Below, piece after piece: positions 24,531 through 33,250 of a DNA stretch of 64,000 bases. The translations under genes were made by a program, and so were the position numbers. Location: positions 372,001 to 436,000 of the forward strand of contig NZ_LRFC01000038.1 in the NCBI RefSeq assembly GCF_001619875.1. The letters run 5' to 3'. Position 1 is the stretch's first letter. Every line of letters starts with the position of its first letter. This DNA comes from Fictibacillus phosphorivorans. GTDB taxonomy: Bacteria; Bacillota; Bacilli; Bacillales; Fictibacillaceae. The notes beneath the pieces are model-generated. The model did no database searches. It had not been told where the DNA came from and saw only the letters and a list, made by a program, of their open reading frames with translations.

Positions 24531-25663
24531 AATTATTGCTTCAAAGTCCGTTGAGCTGGATCGGCCTGCTGATTCCTGTCCTTTTGCTGGGTTTTTTTAG
24601 CATGAGCGTGGAAAAGACCGCGAACGCAACGAAAATCCCAGTCGTTATTGTGGATGAGGATGAAACCGAATATTCCGCGTTAGTTATAGAGAGAGTGAGT
24701 GAAAATCCAGCGATCTCTGTAAGTACGGTGTCTGAAGACGAAGCCCGCAATCAGATCGAGACCCAAAAGGCGGCGATCGGTTTTCTCATACCAAAAGGAT
24801 TCATGGAACAAATCCGGAGTAATGATGAAGATGGACTTGTGACCATGTGGCTCTCAACCGGCACGATTTCACACGGTTTAGTGCGGGAAATTTTTGCAAG
24901 TGAAGTGAAGCGGCTGTCGAGTAACTCCTATGGCGCGAACACGGTTTTAAAAACATACGGTAAAAGCAAGAATCTGAATGCCATAGAACAAACATCCGTC
25001 TGGAAGGACGCTTGGGCGTATAGCGACAAACATTGGGAACCAAAACCGCTGATGACGGTTGATTACAAAGTCGGCGTTACGAGTGAAAAAGCTGAAGCGG
25101 CTGAGAGCAAGTCAGCTTCGATCTATATACCAGGAATGCTCGTCCTCTTAATGCTGTTCAGTTTTTTATGGAACAGCTGGCCGATCAAAGACCGTGATTC
25201 AGGTATGCGGTCAAGAGTGCCGTATGCGGTGGGCCGATTTTCGTTGTATTGGATGGGTAATGCACTTGGTGTGTTGTTAGTGCAAATTGTTTTGCTAATT
25301 CTGTTAGGTGGTTTCGGATGGTGGAGAGGCGAACTGGAGTTGAACGGAGTGACCATACTAGCGCTCGTTGGATATGTGCTGTTTTTAAACGCGCTGTCTC
25401 TGACATTCGCGTATTTCGTACACGCCAACCGCACATGGCAGGCAATCACACTCTTTGTGGTGCTCGCCACTTCGCTTCTCAGTGGAACGTTTTTTCCAAG
25501 TGACGAGCTTTCGAGTTTTTTAGAAAGAGCCGCACAATGGACACCGCAGTACTGGGTCGTATCCTCTCTTCACCAAGAAACGCTGCCCATTCCTCTCGTT
25601 TTCTTTACGATCAGTATCATCCTATACGGACTTTCAACCATAAAGGCAGGTGACAACGCTTGA
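24500..25663 (+). CDS. ABC-2 family exporter permease, second subunit
   Basis: 387 residues from the ATG at 24500 (GAGG site upstream; longer in-frame starts lie deep in the preceding gene). Same architecture as the first subunit: N-terminal segment, extracytoplasmic domain beginning VVIVDEDETEYSALV (compare VAIVDEDKTFETKLL in subunit 1), then C-terminal membrane bundle. The two are clearly paralogous. Ends overlapping the ATPase start by 4 bp. Confidence 0.8.
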   Translation: MVWTIAITRIKLLLQSPLSWIGLLIPVLLLGFFSMSVEKTANATKIPVVIVDEDETEYSALVIERVSENPAISVSTVSEDEARNQIETQKAAIGFLIPKGFMEQIRSNDEDGLVTMWLSTGTISHGLVREIFASEVKRLSSNSYGANTVLKTYGKSKNLNAIEQTSVWKDAWAYSDKHWEPKPLMTVDYKVGVTSEKAEAAESKSASIYIPGMLVLLMLFSFLWNSWPIKDRDSGMRSRVPYAVGRFSLYWMGNALGVLLVQIVLLILLGGFGWWRGELELNGVTILALVGYVLFLNALSLTFAYFVHANRTWQAITLFVVLATSLLSGTFFPSDELSSFLERAAQWTPQYWVVSSLHQETLPIPLVFFTISIILYGLSTIKAGDNA

Positions 25664-26373
25664 TTGCAGCAGAAAATCTAACAAAGAAATTTGGCAGAAA
25701 AGAAGTGTTAAAGAATATCAATTTCACGATTCAAAAAGGAGAAACCGTCGGCGTTGTTGGCCCGAACGGCGCTGGGAAGTCTACCTTGCTCAGAATCATT
25801 GCAACCATCATGAACGCTACGACCGGAACAGTTGCGGTCGATGGATTAGACGTTAAAAAAGAGAAAAAAGCAATTCGTCAAAAAATCGGGTATGTGCCAC
25901 AAGAGATCGCCGTCTATCATGAGTTGACGACTCGGGAGAATTTAAGATTCTTTGGGAAGTTAGCGAAACATTCATCTGAAGAAAGATGGATGAAACGGTG
26001 CGAAGAGTGGCGGCTTGCGGAACATCTGGATAAAAAAGTGAAGCATCTGTCTGGCGGTAACCAGCGAAAGCTCAATATCTTAATTGCCATGCTGCATGAC
26101 CCGGATATTCTCATTCTCGACGAACCAACAGTAGGAATCGATATCTCTGCCAAACAGGAGATCGTGAATGACTTGCGTGAATTCGGAAGGGAAGGGAAGA
26201 CCATCCTGTATTCCAGTCATGACGCACAAGAGCTCGAGACATTATGTACTTCCTTTTTGATTTTAAAAGAAGGGGAGCTGCTGTTCTACGGATCCAAACA
26301 AAAAGTAAGGCAGTTTGGATCAATTGCGCAATCTAAGAACTTTGCGGAGACGCTTGGGGAGATTGTGGGGTAA
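25660..26373 (+). CDS. ABC transporter ATP-binding protein
   Basis: 237 residues with Walker A GPNGAGKS (34-41), Q-loop near YVPQEIAVY, signature LSGGN, Walker B ILILDEPTVGID and the switch His in SSHDAQE. Translation starts at a TTG overlapping the stop of the second permease, so coupling is likely. Powers the ABC-2 exporter formed by the two preceding genes. Confidence 0.9.
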   Translation: MIAAENLTKKFGRKEVLKNINFTIQKGETVGVVGPNGAGKSTLLRIIATIMNATTGTVAVDGLDVKKEKKAIRQKIGYVPQEIAVYHELTTRENLRFFGKLAKHSSEERWMKRCEEWRLAEHLDKKVKHLSGGNQRKLNILIAMLHDPDILILDEPTVGIDISAKQEIVNDLREFGREGKTILYSSHDAQELETLCTSFLILKEGELLFYGSKQKVRQFGSIAQSKNFAETLGEIVG

Positions 26374-26376
26374 AGC

Positions 26377-26401
26377 CTACCAATATGGTAGGTTTTTTTT
26401 A
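26377..26401 (+). terminator. Terminator of the ABC-2 operon
   Basis: CCTACCA / TGGTAGG with an ATA-type loop and T8. Confidence 0.85.
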
Positions 26402-26476
26402 GTTATCCTGAATATTCTAATGTATTGCCAATAGTGATATACTTTATGTGAAGTATTTCACAAAGGAGTGTAAACG

Positions 26477-27346
26477 ATGAATAAAAACCTTTCAAGAAAA
26501 ATCAATTCTGCCATGCTTTCATCACTTTTACTACCAGGGTTTTTTGGTCTGTATATTATTTTTGAATCAGGGTTTTCTTTAGACTTGTTTTTCCTACTTA
26601 TTGTCTTATTTTTTGCGCTAATTGGTAATTTTTTTTATGCGATACCAGTTTCCCTTCTAATTGATGTAATAACAAGTAAACTTCATAAGCACTACTTAAT
26701 AGTATCAGCCATTTTACATTTAGTATTTGCTTTTATAACTATAATCTTTATTAGAGAATATAGCTATTTCGCCCTTTTTTGCGCCCTTTTTTTCTTTTTA
26801 GCAGAAGAGTGGCAAAAAGGAAGTTATAAAACGTTAAAATTGAATCAAATTATATCAAACGGAATTTCCTTAGTTGTAATTGTTGCTCTAGCCATTTTAA
26901 GCACTTATCTATTATTTGACTTAACTGAAAAGAAAACGAAAGAATATTACATAATTCCAGACGGTTATGTAGGTAATGTGACTGTACTATACAATATGAA
27001 AGATGAACCAAAGCCTAAGAAAGTTGGAGACTATAACGTAATTAAAATTAATGAATTAGGTTATGGACTCACTTCACTACCTGAAGCTGAAGGACTCATT
27101 GATAATAAATATTATTATTACGATAAAGATGGGCTTAAAGAAAAAATTAAAGAGAATTGCATTCATATTGGTAGCACAGGTTCTACTTCAAATGGTGAAC
27201 GTGAATTTATTTATTCTTCCTTTACCGTTATAAATAGAGGTTGTACTAATCATTTTTCTGCTTACGGAAGTAAATATTTAGAGGATCATAGTATGGATGT
27301 GGAAGAGATCTTACAACGCGAAGGCTTAGGGGATTTTGGCTACTAA
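26477..27346 (+). CDS. Membrane protein with C-terminal DUF6843-like domain
   Basis: 289 residues: five or six membrane segments in the first 155 residues, then a soluble domain beginning YYIIPDGYVGNVTVLYN, which resembles DUF6843-type domains. AAAGGAG precedes the ATG. Codons are much more AT-rich than in the ABC operon just upstream, which hints at separate origin. Function unknown. Confidence 0.6.
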   Translation: MNKNLSRKINSAMLSSLLLPGFFGLYIIFESGFSLDLFFLLIVLFFALIGNFFYAIPVSLLIDVITSKLHKHYLIVSAILHLVFAFITIIFIREYSYFALFCALFFFLAEEWQKGSYKTLKLNQIISNGISLVVIVALAILSTYLLFDLTEKKTKEYYIIPDGYVGNVTVLYNMKDEPKPKKVGDYNVIKINELGYGLTSLPEAEGLIDNKYYYYDKDGLKEKIKENCIHIGSTGSTSNGEREFIYSSFTVINRGCTNHFSAYGSKYLEDHSMDVEEILQREGLGDFGY

Positions 27347-27519
27347 AAGTATAGGAGCAACGCTTAATAGTGGTATTTTTTTGAAATAATAAATTCGACA
27401 AAAAGTGCAACTGGACCAAATTCCTATTTTCCGTAACCGAAGCGTAAAACACAACCTCTTTTTTATATAGTAGGATAATAATAGGTTACTTGGAAAATAA
27501 AAGGGGTTAGGGATAAATA

Positions 27520-28173
27520 ATGAAAAAATGGATAGCAACATCAGTTTTAGGAGCAACTTTATTATTGTCGCCGCTACAGGCGTTTGCAAATATTGGAGAT
27601 ACAACACTTAAACCAACGATGACTCATACAGATGTTAAAACATTACAATCCATATTGCGCGATAAAGGTTACTTTACATATAGCGGTTCGTATACATCGT
27701 ATTTTGGATCCTATACAAAGAGTGCTGTAGTAAGTTTTCAACGTGCAAAAGGTTTAACAGCTGATGGAATTGCTGGCCGTAACACGTTTAACAAACTAGG
27801 AGTTTATAACGTTAACAATACGTATTTAGTAGACTATGCAAAACGATTCCAAGGTACACCTTACGTATGGGGTGGGACAAGCCCGTCAGGTTTTGATTGC
27901 TCAGGTTACATCAACTACGTATTCAAGAACTCGCACAACATCACGCTTCCACGAACAGTAAAAGATATGTGGGTAAACACAGGGTATAAGGTAGGGTCAC
28001 AAGCGGTAGGAGATCTTGTATTCTTTTCCACTACAGATTCTGGCGCTTCACACATGGGAATCTACATCGGTAACGGGAAGTTTATCCATGCTGGGTCTTC
28101 AACAGGAGTAACAATCGCAGATATGAACAATTCGTACTGGGGACCGCGTTATTACGGGACAAAGCGTTTATAA
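27520..28173 (+). CDS. Secreted NlpC/P60 peptidoglycan endopeptidase with peptidoglycan-binding domain
   Basis: 217 residues: signal peptide (1-23, ending AFA), a PG_binding_1 domain (about 33-95, TDVKTLQSILRDKGYF ... GIAGRNTFNKLGV), and an NlpC/P60 domain with catalytic Cys127 (FDCSGY), His178 (HMGIYIG) and the third polar residue His190 (FIHAG). Such enzymes cut the D-Glu-diaminopimelate bond in cell-wall peptides. Monocistronic with a terminator. Confidence 0.9.
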   Translation: MKKWIATSVLGATLLLSPLQAFANIGDTTLKPTMTHTDVKTLQSILRDKGYFTYSGSYTSYFGSYTKSAVVSFQRAKGLTADGIAGRNTFNKLGVYNVNNTYLVDYAKRFQGTPYVWGGTSPSGFDCSGYINYVFKNSHNITLPRTVKDMWVNTGYKVGSQAVGDLVFFSTTDSGASHMGIYIGNGKFIHAGSSTGVTIADMNNSYWGPRYYGTKRL

Positions 28174-28179
28174 AATTAA

Positions 28180-28218
28180 AAGAGGGTGACCCGCATAGTT
28201 GGGTCATCCTCTTTTTTT
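28180..28218 (+). terminator. Terminator after the NlpC/P60 gene
   Basis: GAGGGTGACCC / GGGTCATCCTC stem then T7. Confidence 0.85.
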
Positions 28219-28230
28219 ATGTATATGAAT

Positions 28231-28524
28231 TTAGTAGACCAAATCTTTCTTTTTACTTAAAACAGGTCTTCTCTTACCCTCAGTTATCATTTGATTTGTG
28301 TCATAACTCAACTCTGAAAAAAAGCAAAAGCGAGTAGCAGGATGTGGATATGATAACTGATCTAAATCAAGACCTATTGCATGAAATACCTTTTGTATAC
28401 AATCTACAGCAACACTTTCAAAACCTTGATTCATAACTTCTTGTATATCGTCATAGTCTGTCATTTGAGATATAGTTGTCCCATTTCGATAATAGGTAAA
28501 CTTTATTCCAACTTGATTACTCAT
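28231..28524 (-). CDS. Hypothetical protein
   Basis: 97 residues, no membrane segment, mixed alpha-beta character. GGAGG lies 7 nt before the ATG at 28524. Convergent with the NlpC/P60 gene. Not recognised. Confidence 0.5.
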   Translation of the reverse strand: MSNQVGIKFTYYRNGTTISQMTDYDDIQEVMNQGFESVAVDCIQKVFHAIGLDLDQLSYPHPATRFCFFSELSYDTNQMITEGKRRPVLSKKKDLVY

Positions 28525-28847
28525 ATAAATACCTCCGTCAATAAAAGTAAATGTTAATTGTACTTACTACAGATAGCCATGATCATTATAGTAAATGGTA
28601 TATAGTTCGGGTAAGGTATTGTATAAACTAATATTATACAAAACATAAAAAAATTACTAATGTTATTTTCTTTAAAATATTATAGAAATAATTTTCCTTA
28701 TTTTATATCGGCTATAATACGCTGATTTTTACTATAAGTTTGTTAAACTAATCAAAACTCAAGTTCGGGATTGTTTTGGAATAAAAATATATTACAGGAA
28801 TTTTAGCTTGGAGTATCAACAAGGAGTTAAAAACGTTAAATCATAGT
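28525..28847. other. AT-rich intergenic region, no gene seen
   Basis: About 320 bp of very AT-rich DNA upstream of the minus-strand gene at 28231-28524. It must contain that gene's promoter; no repeat or RNA is recognised. Confidence 0.45.
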
Positions 28848-28883
28848 AAAATAGCAGCCCAAGATTAGATTGGGCTGCTATTT
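28848..28883 (-). terminator. Strong hairpin after the Cys/Ser-rich gene
   Basis: AAATAGCAGCCCAA / TTGGGCTGCTATTT, a 14-bp perfect stem, 13 bp past the stop codon of the minus-strand gene at 28896. The T-run is short, so it may also protect the mRNA end. Confidence 0.7.
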
Positions 28884-28895
28884 ACAGTTACAATC

Positions 28896-29105
28896 CTAGA
28901 ACAAAATTCTTGCCCAAGGATCGCAGCAACGGTGATGTCTGCGTTGCTTTCTAACTTTTCTACACTTCAAAACCTCAGAGCTTGAAGAAGATGAAGAAGA
29001 AGATGAAGAAGAAGATTCACACTTGTGACCGTGCTTTTTCTCTTTCTTCCACTTTTTCTCTTCCTTATGCTTGCAGTGGTCGAAGTTACCGCATTTGTAA
29101 CACAT
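28896..29105 (-). CDS. Small Cys/His/Lys-rich protein with poly-serine tract
   Basis: 69 residues in three parts: an N-terminal metal-ligand-like part (MCYKCGNFDHCKH), a Lys-rich stretch followed by 13 consecutive Ser residues, and a basic Cys/His-rich tail (RHHRCCDPW). GAGGTGA precedes the ATG. The composition is like some spore coat or exosporium proteins, but I cannot assign a family. The Ser tract is encoded by a GAA/GAT repeat on the plus strand and could vary in length. Confidence 0.5.
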   Translation of the reverse strand: MCYKCGNFDHCKHKEEKKWKKEKKHGHKCESSSSSSSSSSSSSEVLKCRKVRKQRRHHRCCDPWARILF

Positions 29106-29215
29106 TAAAATTCACCTCGCAAATTGATACCGACTTCTTATCTGAATTCGGTTTCTGTATATCATATGTAGGTAAAGACAAGTTGCTTAGACGAATGATG
29201 GGTTTTAAAAAAATT

Positions 29216-29238
29216 GGGGTCTGACCCCAAACAAATAC
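29216..29238 (+). repeat. REP-like element, copy 6
   Basis: GGGGTCTGACCCC (29216-29228) followed directly by AAACAAATAC. No clear hairpin follows in this copy. Intergenic, between divergent genes. Confidence 0.85.
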
Positions 29239-29346
29239 AAAAACACAATAAATGTACTCCCCAGAAAAACACTTACAAAGCTAAGCTGCTTATGATTTAA
29301 TTAAGTTTACATACAAATATTTACTAATTATTAACGAGGTGGTCAG

Positions 29347-29901
29347 ATGTTAGCAACGCAATACAAGATCACGTTGCCTAGTGATTATGATATGAACATT
29401 ATTAGAGAAAGAGTTAAGAATAACGGCTATAAAACGGATGGCTTTGAGGATTTGAAATTTAAGTTGTATTTAATAACTGAAAAAGGAATCCATTATAATA
29501 TGCAGAACAGTTATTGCCCATTGTACCTTTGGAAGGGCAGTGAGGGTTTAAATAAATTTTTATTTACCGGTTTTTATGACAATATTATTCAATCGTTCGG
29601 ATGGCAGCGCGTAAACGTTGGCATTCCACTCGTTGACACTACCACTTCAAAAATTACAGATTATAAATATATGTTTCAACTCACGAGAGAAATACTGCCT
29701 CAAGAAAGTCTAAAATACGTAAAAGATACAATACAAGCAGAGGTCCCATCCATTGATCAAGTAGAGCACGTCATTATTTATAATCCCGATCAGTGGAAGT
29801 ATGAAATCAATTACTTTTTAAATGATGTCAGCGGCATAAAGGAAATGAAAGGAACGCTCTACAGCATCTTGCATGTTTCAGAAGGCAACCCTTCTGCTTA
29901 G
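29347..29901 (+). CDS. DUF4865 family protein
   Basis: 184 residues. The N-terminus ATQYKITLPSDYDMNIIRERV and the block NSYCPLYLWKGSEGLNKFLFTGFYDNIIQSFGW are typical of DUF4865. GAGGTGG precedes the ATG. No signal or membrane segment. Function unknown; the dimeric ferredoxin-like character suggests a small-molecule binding or monooxygenase-like role, but that is only an inference. Confidence 0.75.
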   Translation: MLATQYKITLPSDYDMNIIRERVKNNGYKTDGFEDLKFKLYLITEKGIHYNMQNSYCPLYLWKGSEGLNKFLFTGFYDNIIQSFGWQRVNVGIPLVDTTTSKITDYKYMFQLTREILPQESLKYVKDTIQAEVPSIDQVEHVIIYNPDQWKYEINYFLNDVSGIKEMKGTLYSILHVSEGNPSA

Positions 29902-29970
29902 GATTGCTTGTACAAAAAACTCCACAAAAAATAACGTGCGGTAATTCACACGTTATTTTTCTATTTCTAT

Positions 29971-31014
29971 TCACTTTTTAGGCTCTTGAATGAACATACC
30001 TTCTTTTGCAAAAGCAAAGTGGATGGCGTGCTTCAGGTTCCTAAAGTATGTACTTTCTCCAATGGAATATTGGTGCTTTGTGACCTCCATACTCAACTCT
30101 GGTGAAATCCCTACTAACAGCGTTTCCATACCGAATAAACGGGCAGAAGATACGAGCTTATTCAGCATATCCACCATCTCAGAATCGATAGATCGAATTC
30201 CGGTCAAATCCAAGATTACGAATTTTGCCCGGTGTTGCGGCAGAGAAGTAAGGGTGTGTTCTAGCATATCTTTGGAGCGTAATTCATTATATTTACCGAT
30301 CAGCGGAATAACCACGATATTATCGGTTACTGGAATAATAGGCGATGAGATTTCGCGGATAAGATCCGTTAACTCCCGCGTGCGATCTTCAACCATTGCT
30401 TCAAGCTTCATAATCTCATTTTTTTCTTCACGTTGAACGAGTTCACGTATATTATCCTTTGGGGTAATATTGGACTCTGTTATGCGTATTTTTAGGAAGT
30501 CAGAGGTTAGATCATGCTCTAATACTTCGTACCACATGTTTGTATCAAATAGACCAGTAAAAACTCCAGCCCAATGACCTGGTAAGAACCGGCCCATACG
30601 ACTGCTGTTTTGTGCCTTCTTCACCTTTGTTTCCCAACCATTCAGAATAGTAATAATCGCTGATTTATTTGCTACATCAACATCAATGGACGTCTTACCC
30701 CAACCGGCAGAAGCATAAATTTTAGGGAGAAATTGTAGTGACGTTTCAATCGAAACCATCGATTTTTTATAAAAATCACTTACAACAAGTCCAGTACGAT
30801 AGCCGGCTGTTTCAAAAACAATGTCTGCCGTTCCTTCGCCAGTAATTTCTTCAATGGAATCCAGAAACACCTTGAATGCTGAATCGGTCCAAAACAGCAA
30901 GACATCGGCGCCTTCAAATTTAAAAATACCTTTTTCTGTGTCCCAAAGAAAAGATGCACCATTTACATCAATACTGGTTTGAGTTTTCAATAATTCATTC
31001 GGCGTCTGAGTCAT
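29971..31014 (-). CDS. RsbR-like STAS domain protein with V4R-like sensor domain
   Basis: 347 residues from the ATG at 31014 (GGAGG 8 nt upstream; the longer frame reads through a REP element and is rejected). Residues 1-190 look like a V4R/XylR_N-type ligand domain (GAFLWDTEKG-like start, ETAGYRTG, SAGWG, WE...GHWAG). A coiled linker (MVEDRTRELTDLIREI) leads to a C-terminal STAS domain (SPIIPVTDNIVVIPLIG ... FVILDLTGIRSIDSEMVDML). This resembles RsbR co-antagonists of the sigma-B stressosome; the Ser in IDSEM sits near the usual phospho-acceptor. Partner genes are not adjacent. Confidence 0.8.
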   Translation of the reverse strand: MTQTPNELLKTQTSIDVNGASFLWDTEKGIFKFEGADVLLFWTDSAFKVFLDSIEEITGEGTADIVFETAGYRTGLVVSDFYKKSMVSIETSLQFLPKIYASAGWGKTSIDVDVANKSAIITILNGWETKVKKAQNSSRMGRFLPGHWAGVFTGLFDTNMWYEVLEHDLTSDFLKIRITESNITPKDNIRELVQREEKNEIMKLEAMVEDRTRELTDLIREISSPIIPVTDNIVVIPLIGKYNELRSKDMLEHTLTSLPQHRAKFVILDLTGIRSIDSEMVDMLNKLVSSARLFGMETLLVGISPELSMEVTKHQYSIGESTYFRNLKHAIHFAFAKEGMFIQEPKK

Positions 31015-31102
31015 AGATAAATCCTCCATAGGCAAAAAAATATAGACACCCACTTCTTTTACCCTCTTTATATAATCTTGAAACATATAATTTTCGACAA
31101 AG

Positions 31103-31140
31103 GGGGTCTGACCCCAAACAAAGACAAACCCCCATTTTGT
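31103..31140 (+). repeat. REP-like element, copy 7
   Basis: GGGGTCTGACCCC (31103-31115), then AAACAAAGAC and a CCCCCATTTTGTCCA half like that of copy 1, but without the matching second arm. It lies upstream of the RsbR-like gene. Confidence 0.8.
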
Positions 31141-31178
31141 CCACTCCACGAAGACACAAACATAATCATAAACACACG

Positions 31179-31207
31179 TAAAAACCACCTGATCACGGAT
31201 CAGGTGG
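31179..31207 (-). terminator. Terminator of sinR
   Basis: CCACCTGATC / GATCAGGTGG, a 10-bp perfect stem with a 3-nt loop directly after the sinR stop codon; on the minus strand followed by TTTTTAC. Confidence 0.85.
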
Positions 31208-31537
31208 CTAGCTTTGTTTATTTTTCCATTTATTAAACTCTAGAAACTCTTTGAATTGCTCTTTACTTACACCAGAACCCATGGCTTCTTTTACAAGGTT
31301 AGCCCATTCTTGGTCTAGACTTTGTGTGTCGACTTCCTGTTTGATCAAGTGATCAACCGAAATATTCAATACATCTGCGATCTTTTCAAGAAGCTGAATA
31401 GAAGGATTTTGCTGAATATTTCGTTCAAGTGCACTAATATAAGATTTTGCTACTCCTGCTTTATCAGCTAAAGCTGTAATGGAGAGCCCTTTTTCAGTGC
31501 GGTATTTTTTTACGCGTTCACCAATCATCATTTGCAA
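31208..31537 (-). CDS. sinR: Biofilm master repressor SinR
   Basis: 109 residues. The N-terminal XRE helix-turn-helix (MIGERVKKYRTEKGLSITAL ... AKSYISALERNIQQNPSIQLLEKIADVL) and the C-terminal SinI-binding helical hook (LDQEWANLVKEAMGSGVSKEQFKEFLEFNKW) match B. subtilis SinR over the whole length (as I recall its sequence). SinR represses matrix genes by binding GTTCTYT-type sites. Order sinI-sinR is as in B. subtilis. GTTCTTTA-type palindromes occur before neighbouring exopolysaccharide genes, which makes them the likely local targets. MM... start: two Met codons; MIGERV is the more probable. Confidence 0.93.
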   Translation of the reverse strand: MQMMIGERVKKYRTEKGLSITALADKAGVAKSYISALERNIQQNPSIQLLEKIADVLNISVDHLIKQEVDTQSLDQEWANLVKEAMGSGVSKEQFKEFLEFNKWKNKQS

Positions 31538-31617
31538 TCCCCATTTAAGTAGTAATTTGCCTTTATTATATCTTTCTACAATAGGGAAGTAAATAAATTC
31601 TGTGACCTGTTTACTAC

Positions 31618-31761
31618 TTAATTTTCTTGTGCTGCGTATTCTGCTGCAATCAGCTGGGGATTTTGTAAAAAACTCATAACTTCCTCTTTAGTGAAACCCT
31701 GATCTCTCGCTTCTTTCATTAACTCAATCCACTCGTGATCCAACGTTAAAGTATTATCCAC
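31618..31761 (-). CDS. sinI: SinR antagonist SinI
   Basis: 47 residues, GTG start at 31761, 8 nt after GGAGGG. The body LDHEWIELMKEARDQGFTKEEVMSFLQN matches the SinI helix that mimics the SinR C-terminus and breaks SinR tetramers. It lies 80 bp upstream of sinR on the same strand. A c-di-GMP-I riboswitch forms its 5' leader and a Spo0A-box-like TTGTCAGAAAA lies further up. Too short for routine gene callers. Confidence 0.88.
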   Translation of the reverse strand: MDNTLTLDHEWIELMKEARDQGFTKEEVMSFLQNPQLIAAEYAAQEN

Positions 31762-31790
31762 TAAAAAATCCCTCCAGAAAGTATGTATTG

Positions 31791-31878
31791 TCCAGGTAAC
31801 CCGGCCATCATAGCTTTGTTAGCTTTAGACCCGTGGCTTTGCGCCCATTTCTTTCGAATATGTTTGCCCTTAACTGAA
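31791..31878 (-). ncRNA. c-di-GMP-I (GEMM-I) riboswitch in the sinI leader
   Basis: On the minus strand the conserved elements appear in order: TTCAG (P1), AGGGCAAAC, a P2 stem capped by GAAA (TTCGAAAGAA), GGGCGCAAAGCC, ACGGGTCTAA, a P3 stem AGCT-AACAA-AGCT, ATGATGGCCGGGTTACC, and CTGGA closing P1. The sinI ribosome binding site begins about 20 nt after the aptamer and no terminator is visible in between, so control is probably at translation initiation. Confidence 0.9.
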
Positions 31879-31937
31879 GGATAATTAGGTATAAGTTCCT
31901 AACACAAATTGATTATATACAAGCAGAAAAGAAAATG

Positions 31938-31948
31938 TTGTCAGAAAA
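31938..31948. promoter_or_regulatory. Candidate Spo0A box upstream of sinI
   Basis: TTGTCAGAAAA is close to the 0A box TTTGTCRAAAA. The surrounding GAAAATGTTGTCA block also occurs upstream of the second sinI-like gene (34546-34557), which suggests a shared promoter. B. subtilis sinI is a known Spo0A target. Confidence 0.5.
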
Positions 31949-32087
31949 TGACTGTAATATAAATGTAATGTAATAAAATTTTGTTCACCCCCTAAAAACG
32001 AATTTAAAGGAATGATTGGGATTATGTTGAAGATACTTCCTAGAACTTCACTGAAACAAAACTAGGATACGGAAAGGATGAAGCAGA

Positions 32088-33062
32088 TTGTCGAATAAAT
32101 TACCTTTAGATTTGTCGAATCAACTCAGTTTACCAGTCATCAATGCCCCCATGTTTTTAGTTTCAAGTCCAGAGACGGTCATTGAAAGCTGTAAAAATGG
32201 TATTATAGGGACCTTTCCTTTGTTGAACGCAAGAACTTCCGATCTTTTAGAAAATTGGATGAAGCACATTTCAAAAGAGCTTCATACAGTAAAAGAAACA
32301 GATCCATCTGCCAAAATTGCACCGTGGGGAGTAAACTTAATCGTCCATCGCACTAACAAGCGTTTTGACGAGGACTTAGCGCTCATTAAAAAGTATGAGC
32401 CACCTGTTGTCATTACATCATTAGGAAATCCAAGTGATGTAACCAAAATGGTCCATAGCTATGGTGGCCTCGTATTTTCAGATGTTATCTCACTCGATCA
32501 TGCAAGAAAAGCCGCAAAAACGGGCATTGATGGGCTAATTTTAGTTTGCAGTGGTGCTGGCGGCCATGGTGGTACATTAAATCCGTTTGCCTTTTTAAAA
32601 GCCGTAAAAGAATTCTGGGATGGGATGACGATTCTAGCTGGGGCAATTTCAACAGGTGAGGAGATTCTTGCTGCAAAGATTCTTGGAGCCGACCTCGTGT
32701 ATATGGGAACGCGTTTTATCGCGACACAAGAATCATCAGCAAGTGAGGAATACCGCCAGATGCTAATCGACTCTACACTTGAGGATCTCATATACACAGA
32801 CGCAATTAGCGGCATAAAAGGAAACTACCTATTGCCGTCACTTCAGAAAGCTGGATTTGATGTAGAAAATTTAATGAAAAAAGATTCAATTGACCTTTCA
32901 TTCTCTGAATCAAAAGCAAAGGCATGGAAAGATATTTGGTCGGCAGGACAGGGTGTTGGTAGTGTGAAAAAAAACTCCTCTATAAAAGAAGTTGTAGATG
33001 AATTAAAAGCTGAGTATCAACAGGCACTTCAAATAAAAGAAGAGAACATTTTAATAAAATAG
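32088..33062 (+). CDS. Nitronate monooxygenase (2-nitropropane dioxygenase family)
   Basis: 324 residues of the FMN-dependent TIM-barrel NMO family: LSLPVINAPMFLVSSPE at the N-terminus, ARTSDLLENW, GLILVCSGAGGHGG (FMN phosphate loop), ILAGAISTGEEILAAKILGADLVYMGTRFIAT. Such enzymes oxidise toxic nitronates to carbonyl and nitrite. TTG start preceded by AAAGGATG. Divergent from the sinI leader; single gene with a terminator. Confidence 0.88.
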   Translation: MSNKLPLDLSNQLSLPVINAPMFLVSSPETVIESCKNGIIGTFPLLNARTSDLLENWMKHISKELHTVKETDPSAKIAPWGVNLIVHRTNKRFDEDLALIKKYEPPVVITSLGNPSDVTKMVHSYGGLVFSDVISLDHARKAAKTGIDGLILVCSGAGGHGGTLNPFAFLKAVKEFWDGMTILAGAISTGEEILAAKILGADLVYMGTRFIATQESSASEEYRQMLIDSTLEDLIYTDAISGIKGNYLLPSLQKAGFDVENLMKKDSIDLSFSESKAKAWKDIWSAGQGVGSVKKNSSIKEVVDELKAEYQQALQIKEENILIK

Positions 33063-33083
33063 TTTCATAGTCCTTTAGAACTA

Positions 33084-33126
33084 AATCCCCCAAATTCACT
33101 GAGGATAAACGTGAAATTGGGGGATT
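33084..33126 (+). terminator. Terminator after the NMO gene
   Basis: AATCCCCCAAATTCAC / GTGAAATTGGGGGATT, 16-bp stem followed by TTGG and T residues. Confidence 0.8.
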
Positions 33127-33250
33127 TTGGATTTTTAATCGGTAATTCTATTTAAATTATGTGAGCGTTTTATATAATTCGTTGATTTATTATGAACTTG
33201 AATTTAAGTTTTCTATGAATACAACTTTTAAAAAAATCTTTTTTACATAC

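Noticed and set aside
31015-31188. N-terminal extension of the RsbR-like protein
   Set aside because: It reads through a REP-like element and lacks a ribosome binding site; ATG at 31014 has GGAGG.
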